A stretch of DNA of 64,000 nucleotides from Candidatus Villigracilis affinis (GTDB taxonomy: Bacteria; Chloroflexota; Anaerolineae; Anaerolineales; Villigracilaceae). The DNA lies in contig JADKEA010000020.1 in the NCBI GenBank assembly GCA_016718275.1, positions 310,001-374,000 on the forward strand. The letters are read 5' to 3'. The translations under genes were made by a program, and so were the position numbers. Each line of letters starts with the position of its first letter. The first letter of the stretch is position 1. Positions 43,395 through 52,243 of this stretch are shown here, one piece after another. A model generated the notes under the pieces. That model worked only from the letters and a program-made list of their open reading frames with translations, did not search any database and was not told the origin of the DNA.

Positions 43395-46300
43395 ATGGCA
43401 TCTTCTTTGCCCCAAAAAACCTACGCACGTATTCCAGTAAAGTTAGAGCTCCCCAACTTAATAGAAGTACAACTTGATTCGTTTGAAAGACTCAAGAAGG
43501 AAGGGTTGAATGATCTTTTTCATGAGATCTCTCCCATTGAGTCTTATAACAAAGGAATGAAGTTGTTCTTCCCAAGCAGAGGCCCTGAGTCACAGCAATG
43601 GGGACTCAAGTATTGGTTTGGCGAGCCCAAACATGGGATTGAGGAATGTGTCGAACGTGATTTGACATATGCCAGCCCATTGTATGTCTCTGTCTTGTTA
43701 GCTGGCCCGGATGTTCCGGAGCCGATCAAACAGGACATTTTCCTCGGTGACTTTCCTGAGATGACTGATAAAGGCACGTTCATTGTAAATGGCACTGAAC
43801 GCGTCGTAGTTTCCCAGTTGATCCGCTCTCCTGGTGTGTATTTTGAAGCACCTGCGGACCGTGCAACCGGCCGTCCTTTGGCCATGGCGAAATTGATCCC
43901 GGATCGCGGCGCGTGGATGGAGTTTGAAACACGTAAGTCCGACTATATCATCTTGAAATTCAACCGCAAACGCACGGTTCCAATTACCGTTTTCCTGCGT
44001 GCTCTTGCTGCCGTGGATGATGGGCTGAAAGATTCCCCCATCAAATTCGGTACAGATGAAGAGATTCTTTCCATATTCAAGGATGTGGATAACAACCCTG
44101 AGCGTATGTTCATTGCGTCTTCGCTCAAGCAGGAACCTGATTGGAGTCAGTACAATCAGACCATCCCTAACGCCGCATTAATCGAGTTTTTCAAAAAGAT
44201 GCGCCCCGGCGACCCTGCAACACTCGATAATGCCCGTCAGTTTCTCGAGGAGCAGTTATTTGACCAACGCCATTACGACCTTGAACGCGTGGGCCGTTAT
44301 AAGTTGAATCAAAAACTCGACTTGAATATTCCGATCCCGCATCGTACGGTTTCGAAAAATGACGTGATTCGTTTGATTCGCCGTATGATTCAGATCAATA
44401 ATGGTGCGGAGCGCCCTGACGATATTGACCATTTGGGCAATCGCCGCGTCAAGACAGTAGGGGAGTTGATCCAGAACAAGTTGAGAATCGGCTTGCGACG
44501 TATGGAACGTGTGATTAAAGAGCGCATGTCCATTCGTGATCAGGAACAGCTTTCTCCTGTGACCTTGGTCAATATTCGCCCCGTGGTTGCCGCGTTGCGT
44601 GAATTCTTCGGCTCATCACAACTTTCACAGTTCATGGATCAGACCAACCCGTTGGCTGAGTTGCGTCACAAGAGAACTTTGTCCGCGTTGGGTCCGGGTG
44701 GTCTTCGCCGTGAACGTGCTGGTTTCGACGTGCGCGATGTTCACCACTCCCACTACGGACGTATCTGCCCGATCGAGACCCCTGAAGGTCCAAACATTGG
44801 TCTTATTGGTCGTTTGGCTTCCTTTGCCCGTGTAAATGAATATGGCTTCATTGAAACACCGTATCGCAGAGTGTACAAATCTTTCAAGGCTGATGATGAA
44901 CGCCTGGAAGGCCGTACTTTGCGTGAAGATGTTTACGACCCCAAGACCGAGGAGTTGCTCTTCAAGTCTGGGACTTCGGTTGATTCCAAGGCCATGAAGA
45001 AGCTCGCCAAGATCGGCGGAGATGTCAGCGTGATTCCGTTTGTTTCTGACGAAATCGCTTACCTTTCTGCAGACGCTGAAGATAAATATACAATTGCTCA
45101 GGCAAATGCTCAATTAACGGAGAGCAAAGAGTTCTCTCGTGAGCGTATTTCCTGCCGATACCACTCAGGCTTTATGTTTGCTGGATCCGAAGCCATTGAT
45201 TATATGGATGTGGCTCCGCACCAAGTCGTAGGTATTAGTGCGGCGCTTATTCCATTCCTTGAGCATGACGATGCAAATCGTGCGCTCATGGGCTCGAACA
45301 TGATGGCGCAGGCTGTTCCTTTGGTTCGCCCCGAAATTCCATTGGTTTCTACAGGCATGGAGGGTCATGCGGCCCTTGACTCAGGTCAGGTTGTGGTTGC
45401 TGACGCAGATGGTGAAGTTGTTTCTGTAACTGGATCCACCATCACGGTCAAGGAAAAGAAAAGCGGAAATCGCGTTTATCAGCTTCGCAAGTATCAGCGC
45501 TCCAATCAAAGCACCTGTATCGATCAGCGACCCTCTGTAGTTAAAGGGCAGTTGATTAAGGCTGGCGATATTATTGCCGACTCCTCTTCCACAGATAGCG
45601 GTCAATTGGCGCTTGGTCAAAACGTGGTTGTTGCCTTCCTTTCATGGGAGGGTGGCAACTTCGAAGATGCTATTTTGCTTTCCGAACGTCTTGTTCAGGA
45701 TGATCGCTTCACTTCTGTTCATATTGAAAAGCATGAAGTTGAAGCTCGCGATACCAAGCTTGGCCCTGAAGAAATTACTCGCGACATCCCCAATGTAGGC
45801 GATGACGCTATCAAAGACTTGGACGAGAACGGCATTATTCGTATCGGTGCAGAAGTTGGCCCGAACGATATTCTTGTTGGCAAGATCACGCCCAAAGGTG
45901 AAAAAGAACTTACACCTGAAGAGCGCCTGTTGCGCGCGATCTTTGGTGAGAAGTCTCGCGATGTGAAAGATACTTCTTTGCGAATGCCTCACGGCGAGCG
46001 CGGCAAAGTTGTTGATGTAAAAGTATTTACCCGCGAGGACAATTCTGACCTTTCTGCTGGTGTGGATATGATGGTGCGTGTGTCAGTTGCACAGCGTCGC
46101 AAGATCACAGCAGGGGACAAGATGGCAGGTCGCCACGGAAACAAGGGTGTGGTTTCCAAAGTCGTGCCTGTGGAAGATATGCCCTTCCTTGAAGACGGTA
46201 CTCCTGTTGACCTCATCTTGAATCCGCTCGGTGTTCCTGGTCGTATGAACATCGGTCAGGTTTTGGAAGTGCATTTGGGATGGGCTGCGAAACGCATGGG

Positions 46301-47294
46301 CTTCCGCGCGATCACTCCGGTGTTCGACGGCGCCAGTGAAGAGCAAATCGAAGCCGAACTTGCTCGTGCATGGATCATGGATCAATCCTGGAAGGAAGCA
46401 GCTGAACGCGCCTGGGAATGGCTCAAAGATCAGGAATATGATCCTGCTTCCATTCAAGATGACGATGAAGTTCGACGTTTGTACCTTGAGCATTGGCTCG
46501 GCAAACGCAAGTATGATGTTTACAGCTTGAACGATTTGGATTACGCGCGTCACGCGACAGCCCGTGAATGGTTGCGCGAAAAGGGCTATGCCAACCCCGA
46601 AGATATCCTGCTCGAAGACCGAGATGTGGCGAATCCCGACCCTGAGATTGATGACATGACCGTCAAGGCATGTTTACGACTTTGGATGGAAACCAACGGA
46701 CTCACACGTCGTGTTGCAGAAGATAAGGTCTACGAAACCGCACAGGAAGTATCAAAGGAAAAGGGTGTTCCTCTTCCCATTCTTGGCAAGCAGGTTTTGC
46801 GTGATGGAAAGACCGGTATCCCGTATGATCAGCCAGTAACCGTTGGCGTAATGACCATACTCAAGCTTCATCACCTTGTTGAAGATAAGGTCCATGCACG
46901 TTCAACTGGTCCTTACAGTCTGGTCACACAGCAGCCTCTCGGTGGTAAGGCACAGTTCGGTGGTCAGCGCTTTGGTGAAATGGAAGTGTGGGCGCTGGAA
47001 GCTTATGGTGCTGCGCATACTCTTCAGGAAATGCTCACCGTCAAATCGGACGATGTTCAAGGTCGCGTAAATACATATGAAGCGATCGTGAAGGGTGAGC
47101 CGATTGAAGAGCCGAGTATTCCTGCATCGTTCCGTGTTCTCGTCAAGGAACTGCAATCCCTTGGCCTTGCAGTTGAAGCGATCAACGAAGGCGGCGACGT
47201 GGTCAAGTTTGGCAAGGATGATGAAAAGGCCCATCCACCAAAACACGACACCGGCTTGCTTAGCCTCGGAGAGAATCGATCAGGAAAAAAGTAG
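43395..47294 (+). CDS. rpoB: DNA-directed RNA polymerase subunit beta
   Basis: 1,299 residues from ATG 43395 (SD AGGAG); a GTG at 43344 would extend into the leader. Core motifs are complete: the rifampicin region with SQLSQFMDQTNPLAELRHKR, GRICPIETPEGPNIGLI, the GDKMAGRHGNKG active-site region and GGKAQFGGQRFGEMEVWALEA. Relative to E. coli and B. subtilis RpoB, there is an extra ~120 residues at about 46365-46780, between the FDGASEEQIEAEL segment and GKQVLRDGKTG. It has its own promoter, is not preceded by rplKAJL and is not followed by rpoC. Confidence 0.98.
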   Translation: MASSLPQKTYARIPVKLELPNLIEVQLDSFERLKKEGLNDLFHEISPIESYNKGMKLFFPSRGPESQQWGLKYWFGEPKHGIEECVERDLTYASPLYVSVLLAGPDVPEPIKQDIFLGDFPEMTDKGTFIVNGTERVVVSQLIRSPGVYFEAPADRATGRPLAMAKLIPDRGAWMEFETRKSDYIILKFNRKRTVPITVFLRALAAVDDGLKDSPIKFGTDEEILSIFKDVDNNPERMFIASSLKQEPDWSQYNQTIPNAALIEFFKKMRPGDPATLDNARQFLEEQLFDQRHYDLERVGRYKLNQKLDLNIPIPHRTVSKNDVIRLIRRMIQINNGAERPDDIDHLGNRRVKTVGELIQNKLRIGLRRMERVIKERMSIRDQEQLSPVTLVNIRPVVAALREFFGSSQLSQFMDQTNPLAELRHKRTLSALGPGGLRRERAGFDVRDVHHSHYGRICPIETPEGPNIGLIGRLASFARVNEYGFIETPYRRVYKSFKADDERLEGRTLREDVYDPKTEELLFKSGTSVDSKAMKKLAKIGGDVSVIPFVSDEIAYLSADAEDKYTIAQANAQLTESKEFSRERISCRYHSGFMFAGSEAIDYMDVAPHQVVGISAALIPFLEHDDANRALMGSNMMAQAVPLVRPEIPLVSTGMEGHAALDSGQVVVADADGEVVSVTGSTITVKEKKSGNRVYQLRKYQRSNQSTCIDQRPSVVKGQLIKAGDIIADSSSTDSGQLALGQNVVVAFLSWEGGNFEDAILLSERLVQDDRFTSVHIEKHEVEARDTKLGPEEITRDIPNVGDDAIKDLDENGIIRIGAEVGPNDILVGKITPKGEKELTPEERLLRAIFGEKSRDVKDTSLRMPHGERGKVVDVKVFTREDNSDLSAGVDMMVRVSVAQRRKITAGDKMAGRHGNKGVVSKVVPVEDMPFLEDGTPVDLILNPLGVPGRMNIGQVLEVHLGWAAKRMGFRAITPVFDGASEEQIEAELARAWIMDQSWKEAAERAWEWLKDQEYDPASIQDDDEVRRLYLEHWLGKRKYDVYSLNDLDYARHATAREWLREKGYANPEDILLEDRDVANPDPEIDDMTVKACLRLWMETNGLTRRVAEDKVYETAQEVSKEKGVPLPILGKQVLRDGKTGIPYDQPVTVGVMTILKLHHLVEDKVHARSTGPYSLVTQQPLGGKAQFGGQRFGEMEVWALEAYGAAHTLQEMLTVKSDDVQGRVNTYEAIVKGEPIEEPSIPASFRVLVKELQSLGLAVEAINEGGDVVKFGKDDEKAHPPKHDTGLLSLGENRSGKK

Positions 47295-47303
47295 TAATTC
47301 CTA

Positions 47304-47332
47304 TTGACGCGACAGGTATGGCGTGATAAACT
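47304..47332 (+). promoter_or_regulatory. Promoter of the str-S10-spc supercluster
   Basis: TTGACG (47304-47309), 17-nt spacer, TAAACT (47327-47332), 10 bp after the rpoB stop. Transcription would start near 47339, leaving a ~149-nt leader before rpsL. Confidence 0.7.
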
Positions 47333-47358
47333 AATCAGCCGTTGCCCAATGAAAGCAA

Positions 47359-47436
47359 GAGTGGCTTTATCCCCACTCGACCCAAACTGGCAGCTACAAA
47401 TGAGGCCATCAGGAATCGTTATTGATGGTCTCATTT
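47359..47436 (+). promoter_or_regulatory. Structured rpsL leader
   Basis: Two hairpins lie in the predicted 5' leader: GAGTGG (47359-47364) with CCACTC (47373-47378), and a 14-bp stem 47398-47411 with 47423-47436 (one G-U pair, 11-nt loop). No U-tract follows, so an antitermination or ribosomal-protein-binding role is more likely than a plain terminator; this is inference. Confidence 0.55.
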
Positions 47437-47487
47437 ATTGCGAATATTCAAATGAATTTGTGAAATAATTTGTAATCGGAGGCGGTT

Positions 47488-47904
47488 ATGCCGACAGTAA
47501 ATCAAATGGTCCGTAAGGGCCGCAAAAATAATAAGACAAAAAGCAAAGCCCCGGCGCTTCAGTTCACTTTGAACAGCTTCAAGCAGCGCCGCGTGCGACA
47601 GGATAAGGGCGCACCGCAGAAACGCGGTGTTTGTACTGTTGTTCGCACCATGACTCCCAAGAAGCCGAACTCTGCGTTGCGCAAGATTGCGCGTGTGCGT
47701 TTGACCAACGGCATTGAAGTCACGGCTTATATTCCTGGTGAAGGTCACCAACTGCAGGAGCACTCTGTTGTATTAGTGCGCGGTGGTCGTGTAAAGGATC
47801 TGCCAGGCGTACGTTACCACATTGTGCGTGGTTCCCTCGACACCACCGGCGTAGCTAATCGTAAGCAGGGCCGGTCCAAGTACGGCGCAAAGCGTCCGAA
47901 GTAA
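47488..47904 (+). CDS. rpsL: 30S ribosomal protein S12
   Basis: 138 residues. The conserved TPKKPNSALRKIARVRL and RGGRVKDLPGVRYH segments surround the streptomycin-related lysines, both present as in wild type. S12 sits at the decoding centre and monitors codon-anticodon pairing. The SD GGAGG is strong. It is the first gene of the long ribosomal operon. Confidence 0.98.
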   Translation: MPTVNQMVRKGRKNNKTKSKAPALQFTLNSFKQRRVRQDKGAPQKRGVCTVVRTMTPKKPNSALRKIARVRLTNGIEVTAYIPGEGHQLQEHSVVLVRGGRVKDLPGVRYHIVRGSLDTTGVANRKQGRSKYGAKRPK

Positions 47905-47926
47905 CATATAGATGGAGTAATAGAGC

Positions 47927-48394
47927 ATGCGTAGAGCAAAACCTGAGAAACGGGAAATCCTTCCCGATAGCCGTTTTAATAGCGTTAACCTGCAGACCTT
48001 GGTCCAGCATGTGCTTAAGCGTGGCAAGAAGAGCACTGCTGTTCGCTTAATATATGATGCGATGGACCTGATCAAGGAGCGCACCGAAAAGAATCCTTTG
48101 GATGTTTTTGATGGTGCTCTCAAGAATGTTGGTCCTGCCATGGAAGTTCGCCCGCGCCGTGTGGGTGGTGCAACCTATCAGGTCCCGATGGAAGTTTCTA
48201 CCGATCGCCGCACAACCTTGGCGATCCGCTGGCTTCTTTCAGCTGCTCGTGATCGCTCTGGTAAGTCTTTTTCGGACAAACTTGCATCTGAATTGATTGA
48301 TGCGTTCAATGAAACTGGCTCTGCTATCCGTAAGCGCGATGAGACCCACAAGATGGCAGAAGCTAATCGCGCCTTCTCTCATTACCGCGTTTAG
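47927..48394 (+). CDS. rpsG: 30S ribosomal protein S7
   Basis: 155 residues, family length, starting MRRAKPEKREILPD. The MEVRPRRVGGATYQVP segment contacts the 3' domain of 16S rRNA. S7 nucleates assembly of the 30S head and is the usual autoregulator of str operons. It lies 22 bp after rpsL. Confidence 0.98.
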   Translation: MRRAKPEKREILPDSRFNSVNLQTLVQHVLKRGKKSTAVRLIYDAMDLIKERTEKNPLDVFDGALKNVGPAMEVRPRRVGGATYQVPMEVSTDRRTTLAIRWLLSAARDRSGKSFSDKLASELIDAFNETGSAIRKRDETHKMAEANRAFSHYRV

Positions 48395-48440
48395 TTTTTA
48401 ATTTAATCTTATATTTGTAAATAACAGGAAGTAGTTAAGC

Positions 48441-50516
48441 ATGGCACGTGTGCATCCGCTGGACAAATACAGAAATATAGGCATTATTGCCCACATTGAC
48501 GCTGGGAAAACCACCACTACCGAGCGTATCATGTTCTATACCGGTATGACTCATCGCATCGGTTCTGTCGACGATGGTACTACGGTGACCGACTGGATGG
48601 TTCAGGAACGCGAGCGTGGTATTACCATCGTTTCTGCTGCCGTTTCTGCGGAATGGAAGGGATATCAGGTCAATATTATCGATACTCCCGGACATATTGA
48701 CTTTACTGCGGAAGTACAGCGTTCCTTGCGCGTATTGGATGGTGGGGTGGTGGTGTTTGATGCCGTGCAAGGCGTGGAGCCCCAATCTGAAACTGTGTGG
48801 CGTCAAGCTGATCGTTATGGCGTGCCACGCATTTGCTTTGTTAATAAGATGGATCGCGTTGGTGCTTCCTATGAACGTACCATTGAAACGATCATTGACC
48901 GCCTCGGCGCAAATCCGATTCCGATGCAACTCCCCATTGGCTTTGAAGCAACCTTCAAAGGTGTAGTAGATCTTCTTTCTATGAAGGCTGTTGTTTGGGA
49001 AGATGATTTGGGTAAAGAACCTCATATCATTGAGATTCCTGATGATTTGAAGGAACAGGCTGTTGAAGCCCGAGCCAAGATGGTGGAAAAGATAGCCGAA
49101 TTGGATGATGATTTGACTATGAAATTCCTGGATGCCCAGGAAATCAGCATCGAAGAACTCAAGCTCGCACTTCGCAAGGGTGTTCTTGCCACCAAGGTTG
49201 CTCCCGTGTTCTGTGGATCTTCCTTAAAGAACAAAGGCGTACAGGTTCTTCTCGATGCAGTAATCGATTATCTTCCTTCTCCGGCAGATAAGCCAGTTAT
49301 CACGGTATCTGAGCCCGGTGTTCCGGAAAACACCTTTGATATTGCTGCACAAGATGATGCTCCCTTGGGTGCTTTGGTCTTCAAGATCGTGACTGATCCA
49401 TATGTGGGTCGCCTTGCTTATGTCCGTGTTTATTCTGGAATTTTAAGCCAGGGCCAAACTGTTCAGAACACCACCAAAAAAGGAAAGAAAGAACGCATTG
49501 GACGCTTAATTCGCATGCACGCCGATCACCGCGAAGATGTAGCAGAGATCCGTGCTGGTGATATTGGCGCAGTATTAGGCTTCAAAGAAAGCTTTACCGG
49601 TGATACTCTTTGCGATACCAAGCCTCTCGTTCTTGAGACTATTTCGTTTCCGGAACCGGTTATTTCTCTCGCAATTGAACCGAAGAGTTCTTCCGATCAG
49701 GAGAAGATGGGCGAGGCCCTTCGCAAGTTGGCGGAAGAAGATCCAACACTTCATGTGAATTCAGATGAAGACTCTGGTCAGACCATTCTTAGGGGGATGG
49801 GTGAGTTGCACCTTGATATTATCGTAGACCGTCTGTTGCGTGAATTTAGAGTACAGGCAAATGTCGGTGCTCCTCGCGTAGCATTCCGCGAGTCGATTAC
49901 CAAACCAATTAAAGAAGTTAATTACAAATACGCGAAACAATCAGGTGGACGCGGTCAATATGGACACGTGGTATTTGCCATGGAGCCGGGTGAACGCGGA
50001 AGCGGTATCGTATTTGAAAATAAGACCGTCGGTGGTTCCGTTCCGAAGGAATATATTGGACCTATCGAAAAGGGTGTTAAAGAAGCTGCAGATGGTGGCG
50101 TTCTTGCTGGATACCCTGTTGTCGACTTGAAGGTTACCTTGATTGACGGCTCCTACCATGAAGTTGACTCTAATGAAATGGCCTTTAAGATGGCCGCCAT
50201 TATGGGCTTCAAGGAAGGTGTACAAAGGGGTAACCCAATTCTTCTTGAGCCGATGATGAAAGTGGAAGTCGTTGTTCCTGAAGAGTATCTGGGCGATGTT
50301 ATGGGCCAGATCAACAGCCGCCGTGGTTTGATTCAGGGCATGGAAGTTCGCCCTGGTAATGCCCAGGCAGTGAAGGCGATGGTTCCATTGGCAGAAATGT
50401 TTGGGTATGCAACACAACTTCGTTCTGCTACACAGGGACGTGGTGTGTTCAACATGGAATTTGACCACTATGCGCCAGTATCGCAGTCAGTGGCGGAAGA
50501 AATTTTAAAAGCGTAA
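48441..50516 (+). CDS. fusA: Elongation factor G
   Basis: 691 residues. G1 is AHIDAGKTT, G3 DTPGHIDF and G4 NKMD, followed by domains II-V with GRGQYGHV. It catalyses GTP-driven translocation and, with RRF, ribosome recycling. Codon use is AT-leaning at third positions (9 of 25 G/C in 48807-48881 by hand count), unlike tuf next to it. Confidence 0.98.
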   Translation: MARVHPLDKYRNIGIIAHIDAGKTTTTERIMFYTGMTHRIGSVDDGTTVTDWMVQERERGITIVSAAVSAEWKGYQVNIIDTPGHIDFTAEVQRSLRVLDGGVVVFDAVQGVEPQSETVWRQADRYGVPRICFVNKMDRVGASYERTIETIIDRLGANPIPMQLPIGFEATFKGVVDLLSMKAVVWEDDLGKEPHIIEIPDDLKEQAVEARAKMVEKIAELDDDLTMKFLDAQEISIEELKLALRKGVLATKVAPVFCGSSLKNKGVQVLLDAVIDYLPSPADKPVITVSEPGVPENTFDIAAQDDAPLGALVFKIVTDPYVGRLAYVRVYSGILSQGQTVQNTTKKGKKERIGRLIRMHADHREDVAEIRAGDIGAVLGFKESFTGDTLCDTKPLVLETISFPEPVISLAIEPKSSSDQEKMGEALRKLAEEDPTLHVNSDEDSGQTILRGMGELHLDIIVDRLLREFRVQANVGAPRVAFRESITKPIKEVNYKYAKQSGGRGQYGHVVFAMEPGERGSGIVFENKTVGGSVPKEYIGPIEKGVKEAADGGVLAGYPVVDLKVTLIDGSYHEVDSNEMAFKMAAIMGFKEGVQRGNPILLEPMMKVEVVVPEEYLGDVMGQINSRRGLIQGMEVRPGNAQAVKAMVPLAEMFGYATQLRSATQGRGVFNMEFDHYAPVSQSVAEEILKA

Positions 50517-50545
50517 ACGTTTTTTCATAATTCAAGGAGTTTTTT

Positions 50546-51745
50546 ATGGCGAAGGAAAAATTTGATCGCAGCAAACCGCATCTGAATGTAGGGACCATGG
50601 GACACATTGACCATGGCAAGACGACATTGACAGCGGCAATTACGAAGGTGGCAGGCCTCTCAGGGCAGGCAGATTTCAGAGCCTATGACCAGATCGACAA
50701 TGCACCTGAAGAAAAAGCACGCGGTATCACGATCAACATTGCGCACGTGGAATACCAGACGGACAAGCGTCACTATGCCCACGTAGACATGCCCGGTCAC
50801 CGCGACTATATCAAGAACATGATCACTGGTGCGGCCCAGGTGGATGGCGCCATTTTGGTAGTGGCAGCCCCGGATGGTCCGATGCCGCAGACACACGAAC
50901 ATGTGCTGTTGGCTCGCCAGGTGGAAGTGCCGTCGATCGTTGTCTTCCTGAACAAGGTGGACATGATGGACGATCCCGAATTGCTCGAGCTCGTAGAACT
51001 CGAATTGCGCGAACTGCTGAGCAAGCAGGGCTTCCCCGGCGAAACCACCCCGATCGTGCGTGGATCTGCCAAGCAGGCCTTGGAAAGCGCCTCGACCGAC
51101 CCGAACGCTCCGGAATATGCTCCGATCAAAGAGTTGCTGCGTGTCATCGACGAATACATCCCCGAACCGAAGCGTGACACCGACAAGCCGTTCATGATGT
51201 CTGTGGAAGACGTGTTCTCGATCAAAGGCCGCGGCACCGTGGTAACTGGTCGTATCGATCGCGGGATCATCAAGATCGGTGAGCCGATCGAGATCATCGG
51301 CTTGCGCGACACCAAGAGCACCGTCTGTACGGGTGTGGAAATGTTCCACAAGCAGTTGGACGAAGGCATGGCAGGAGACAACGTAGGTCTGCTCCTGCGC
51401 GGTATCGAACGTGAAGATGTGGAGCGTGGCCAGGTATTGGCCAAGCCGAAGTCGATCACCCCGCACAAGAAGTTCCTCGCGGAAGTGTACGTGTTGAAGA
51501 AGGAAGAAGGCGGTCGTCACAAGGCATTCTTCAGCGGCTATCGTCCGCAGTTCTACATCCGCACGATGGATGTGACGGGAGACATCACCCTTCCTGAAGG
51601 CGTGGAAATGGTCATGCCGGGTGACAATGTGAACCTGACCGTTGAGTTGATTGTGCCCGTGGCTCTTGAGCAGGGCTCCAAGTTCGCCATTCGTGAAGGC
51701 GGTCTCACCGTCGGCGCGGGTGTCGTTACCAAGATCCTGGAATAG
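50546..51745 (+). CDS. tuf: Elongation factor Tu
   Basis: 399 residues. G1 is GHIDHGKT, G3 is DMPGHRDY (DCPGHADY in most bacteria) and G4 is NKVD. Domains II and III are complete. EF-Tu-GTP carries aminoacyl-tRNA to the ribosome. Third codon positions are much GC-richer than in fusA (21 of 27 G/C in 50921-51001 by hand count), consistent with strong codon selection or gene conversion with a second tuf copy elsewhere. SD AAGGAG. rpsJ follows within 11 bp. Confidence 0.98.
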   Translation: MAKEKFDRSKPHLNVGTMGHIDHGKTTLTAAITKVAGLSGQADFRAYDQIDNAPEEKARGITINIAHVEYQTDKRHYAHVDMPGHRDYIKNMITGAAQVDGAILVVAAPDGPMPQTHEHVLLARQVEVPSIVVFLNKVDMMDDPELLELVELELRELLSKQGFPGETTPIVRGSAKQALESASTDPNAPEYAPIKELLRVIDEYIPEPKRDTDKPFMMSVEDVFSIKGRGTVVTGRIDRGIIKIGEPIEIIGLRDTKSTVCTGVEMFHKQLDEGMAGDNVGLLLRGIEREDVERGQVLAKPKSITPHKKFLAEVYVLKKEEGGRHKAFFSGYRPQFYIRTMDVTGDITLPEGVEMVMPGDNVNLTVELIVPVALEQGSKFAIREGGLTVGAGVVTKILE

Positions 51746-51755
51746 GTGAGAGATG

Positions 51756-52064
51756 ATGGCCAAACAGAAAATCCGTATCCGTCTTAAGGCATATGATCAC
51801 CGCGTTCTTGATCAATCTGCGAAACGCATCGTTGAAACTGCCGAGCGTACTGGTGCTCAAGTTGTGGGTCCCGTACCCTTGCCAAGTAAGATCGAACGCT
51901 TTACAATACGTCGCTCTGCATTCATCGACAAGGATTCGCATGAGCACTTTGAAATCCGCACCCATAATCGTCTGATTGACGTTTTGGATCCAGACTCAAA
52001 GACCATTGATATGTTGATGCGCTTGAACCTGCCCGCAGGTGTTGATATTGAGATTAAGATCTAA
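51756..52064 (+). CDS. rpsJ: 30S ribosomal protein S10
   Basis: 102 residues. Of two adjacent ATGs (51753, 51756) the second has better spacing from the SD-like AGGTGAG (51744-51750). Conserved segments are KIRIRLKAYDHRVLDQS and the HFEIRTHNRLIDV region. S10 is in the 30S head and also serves as NusE in transcription antitermination. It is separated from rplC by an unusually long structured spacer. Confidence 0.97.
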   Translation: MAKQKIRIRLKAYDHRVLDQSAKRIVETAERTGAQVVGPVPLPSKIERFTIRRSAFIDKDSHEHFEIRTHNRLIDVLDPDSKTIDMLMRLNLPAGVDIEIKI

Positions 52065-52077
52065 TTTAGTTCAGTAA

Positions 52078-52205
52078 CCGCAATAATTTTGCGGATTATT
52101 TGAGACAGCGCAAGAGTAGGTCTGTGTTGTAGAACCGACACAAACCGCTTCGCACCAGACCTTCTGACTGCGCTGCACGGAGATGATGCGGTCGTTGCCC
52201 CGACT
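52078..52205 (+). ncRNA. Structured leader RNA between rpsJ and rplC
   Basis: The 179-nt spacer holds three hairpins. The first is CCGCAA (52078-52083) with TTGCGG (52089-52094). The second and largest pairs CAGCGCA-AGA-gt-AGGTCTG (52106-52124) with CAGACCT-TCT-gac-TGCGCTG (52156-52175), 17 bp with a 2/3-nt internal loop, topped by TGTTG (52125-52129) with CGACA (52136-52140). The third is GTCG (52191-52194) with CGAC (52201-52204). All other spacers in the ribosomal operon are under 50 nt. A cis-acting site for a ribosomal protein such as L3 or L4 is plausible inference. Confidence 0.6.
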
Positions 52206-52243
52206 GGCAGTCTCGTCAATTCTTCTAAAGGAGTAAATTGAGT

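Noticed and set aside
50660..51763. Long open frame on the minus strand opposite tuf (367 codons)
   Set aside because: It mirrors the strongly biased codon pattern of tuf, shows no recognisable family and has no SD; a shadow frame.
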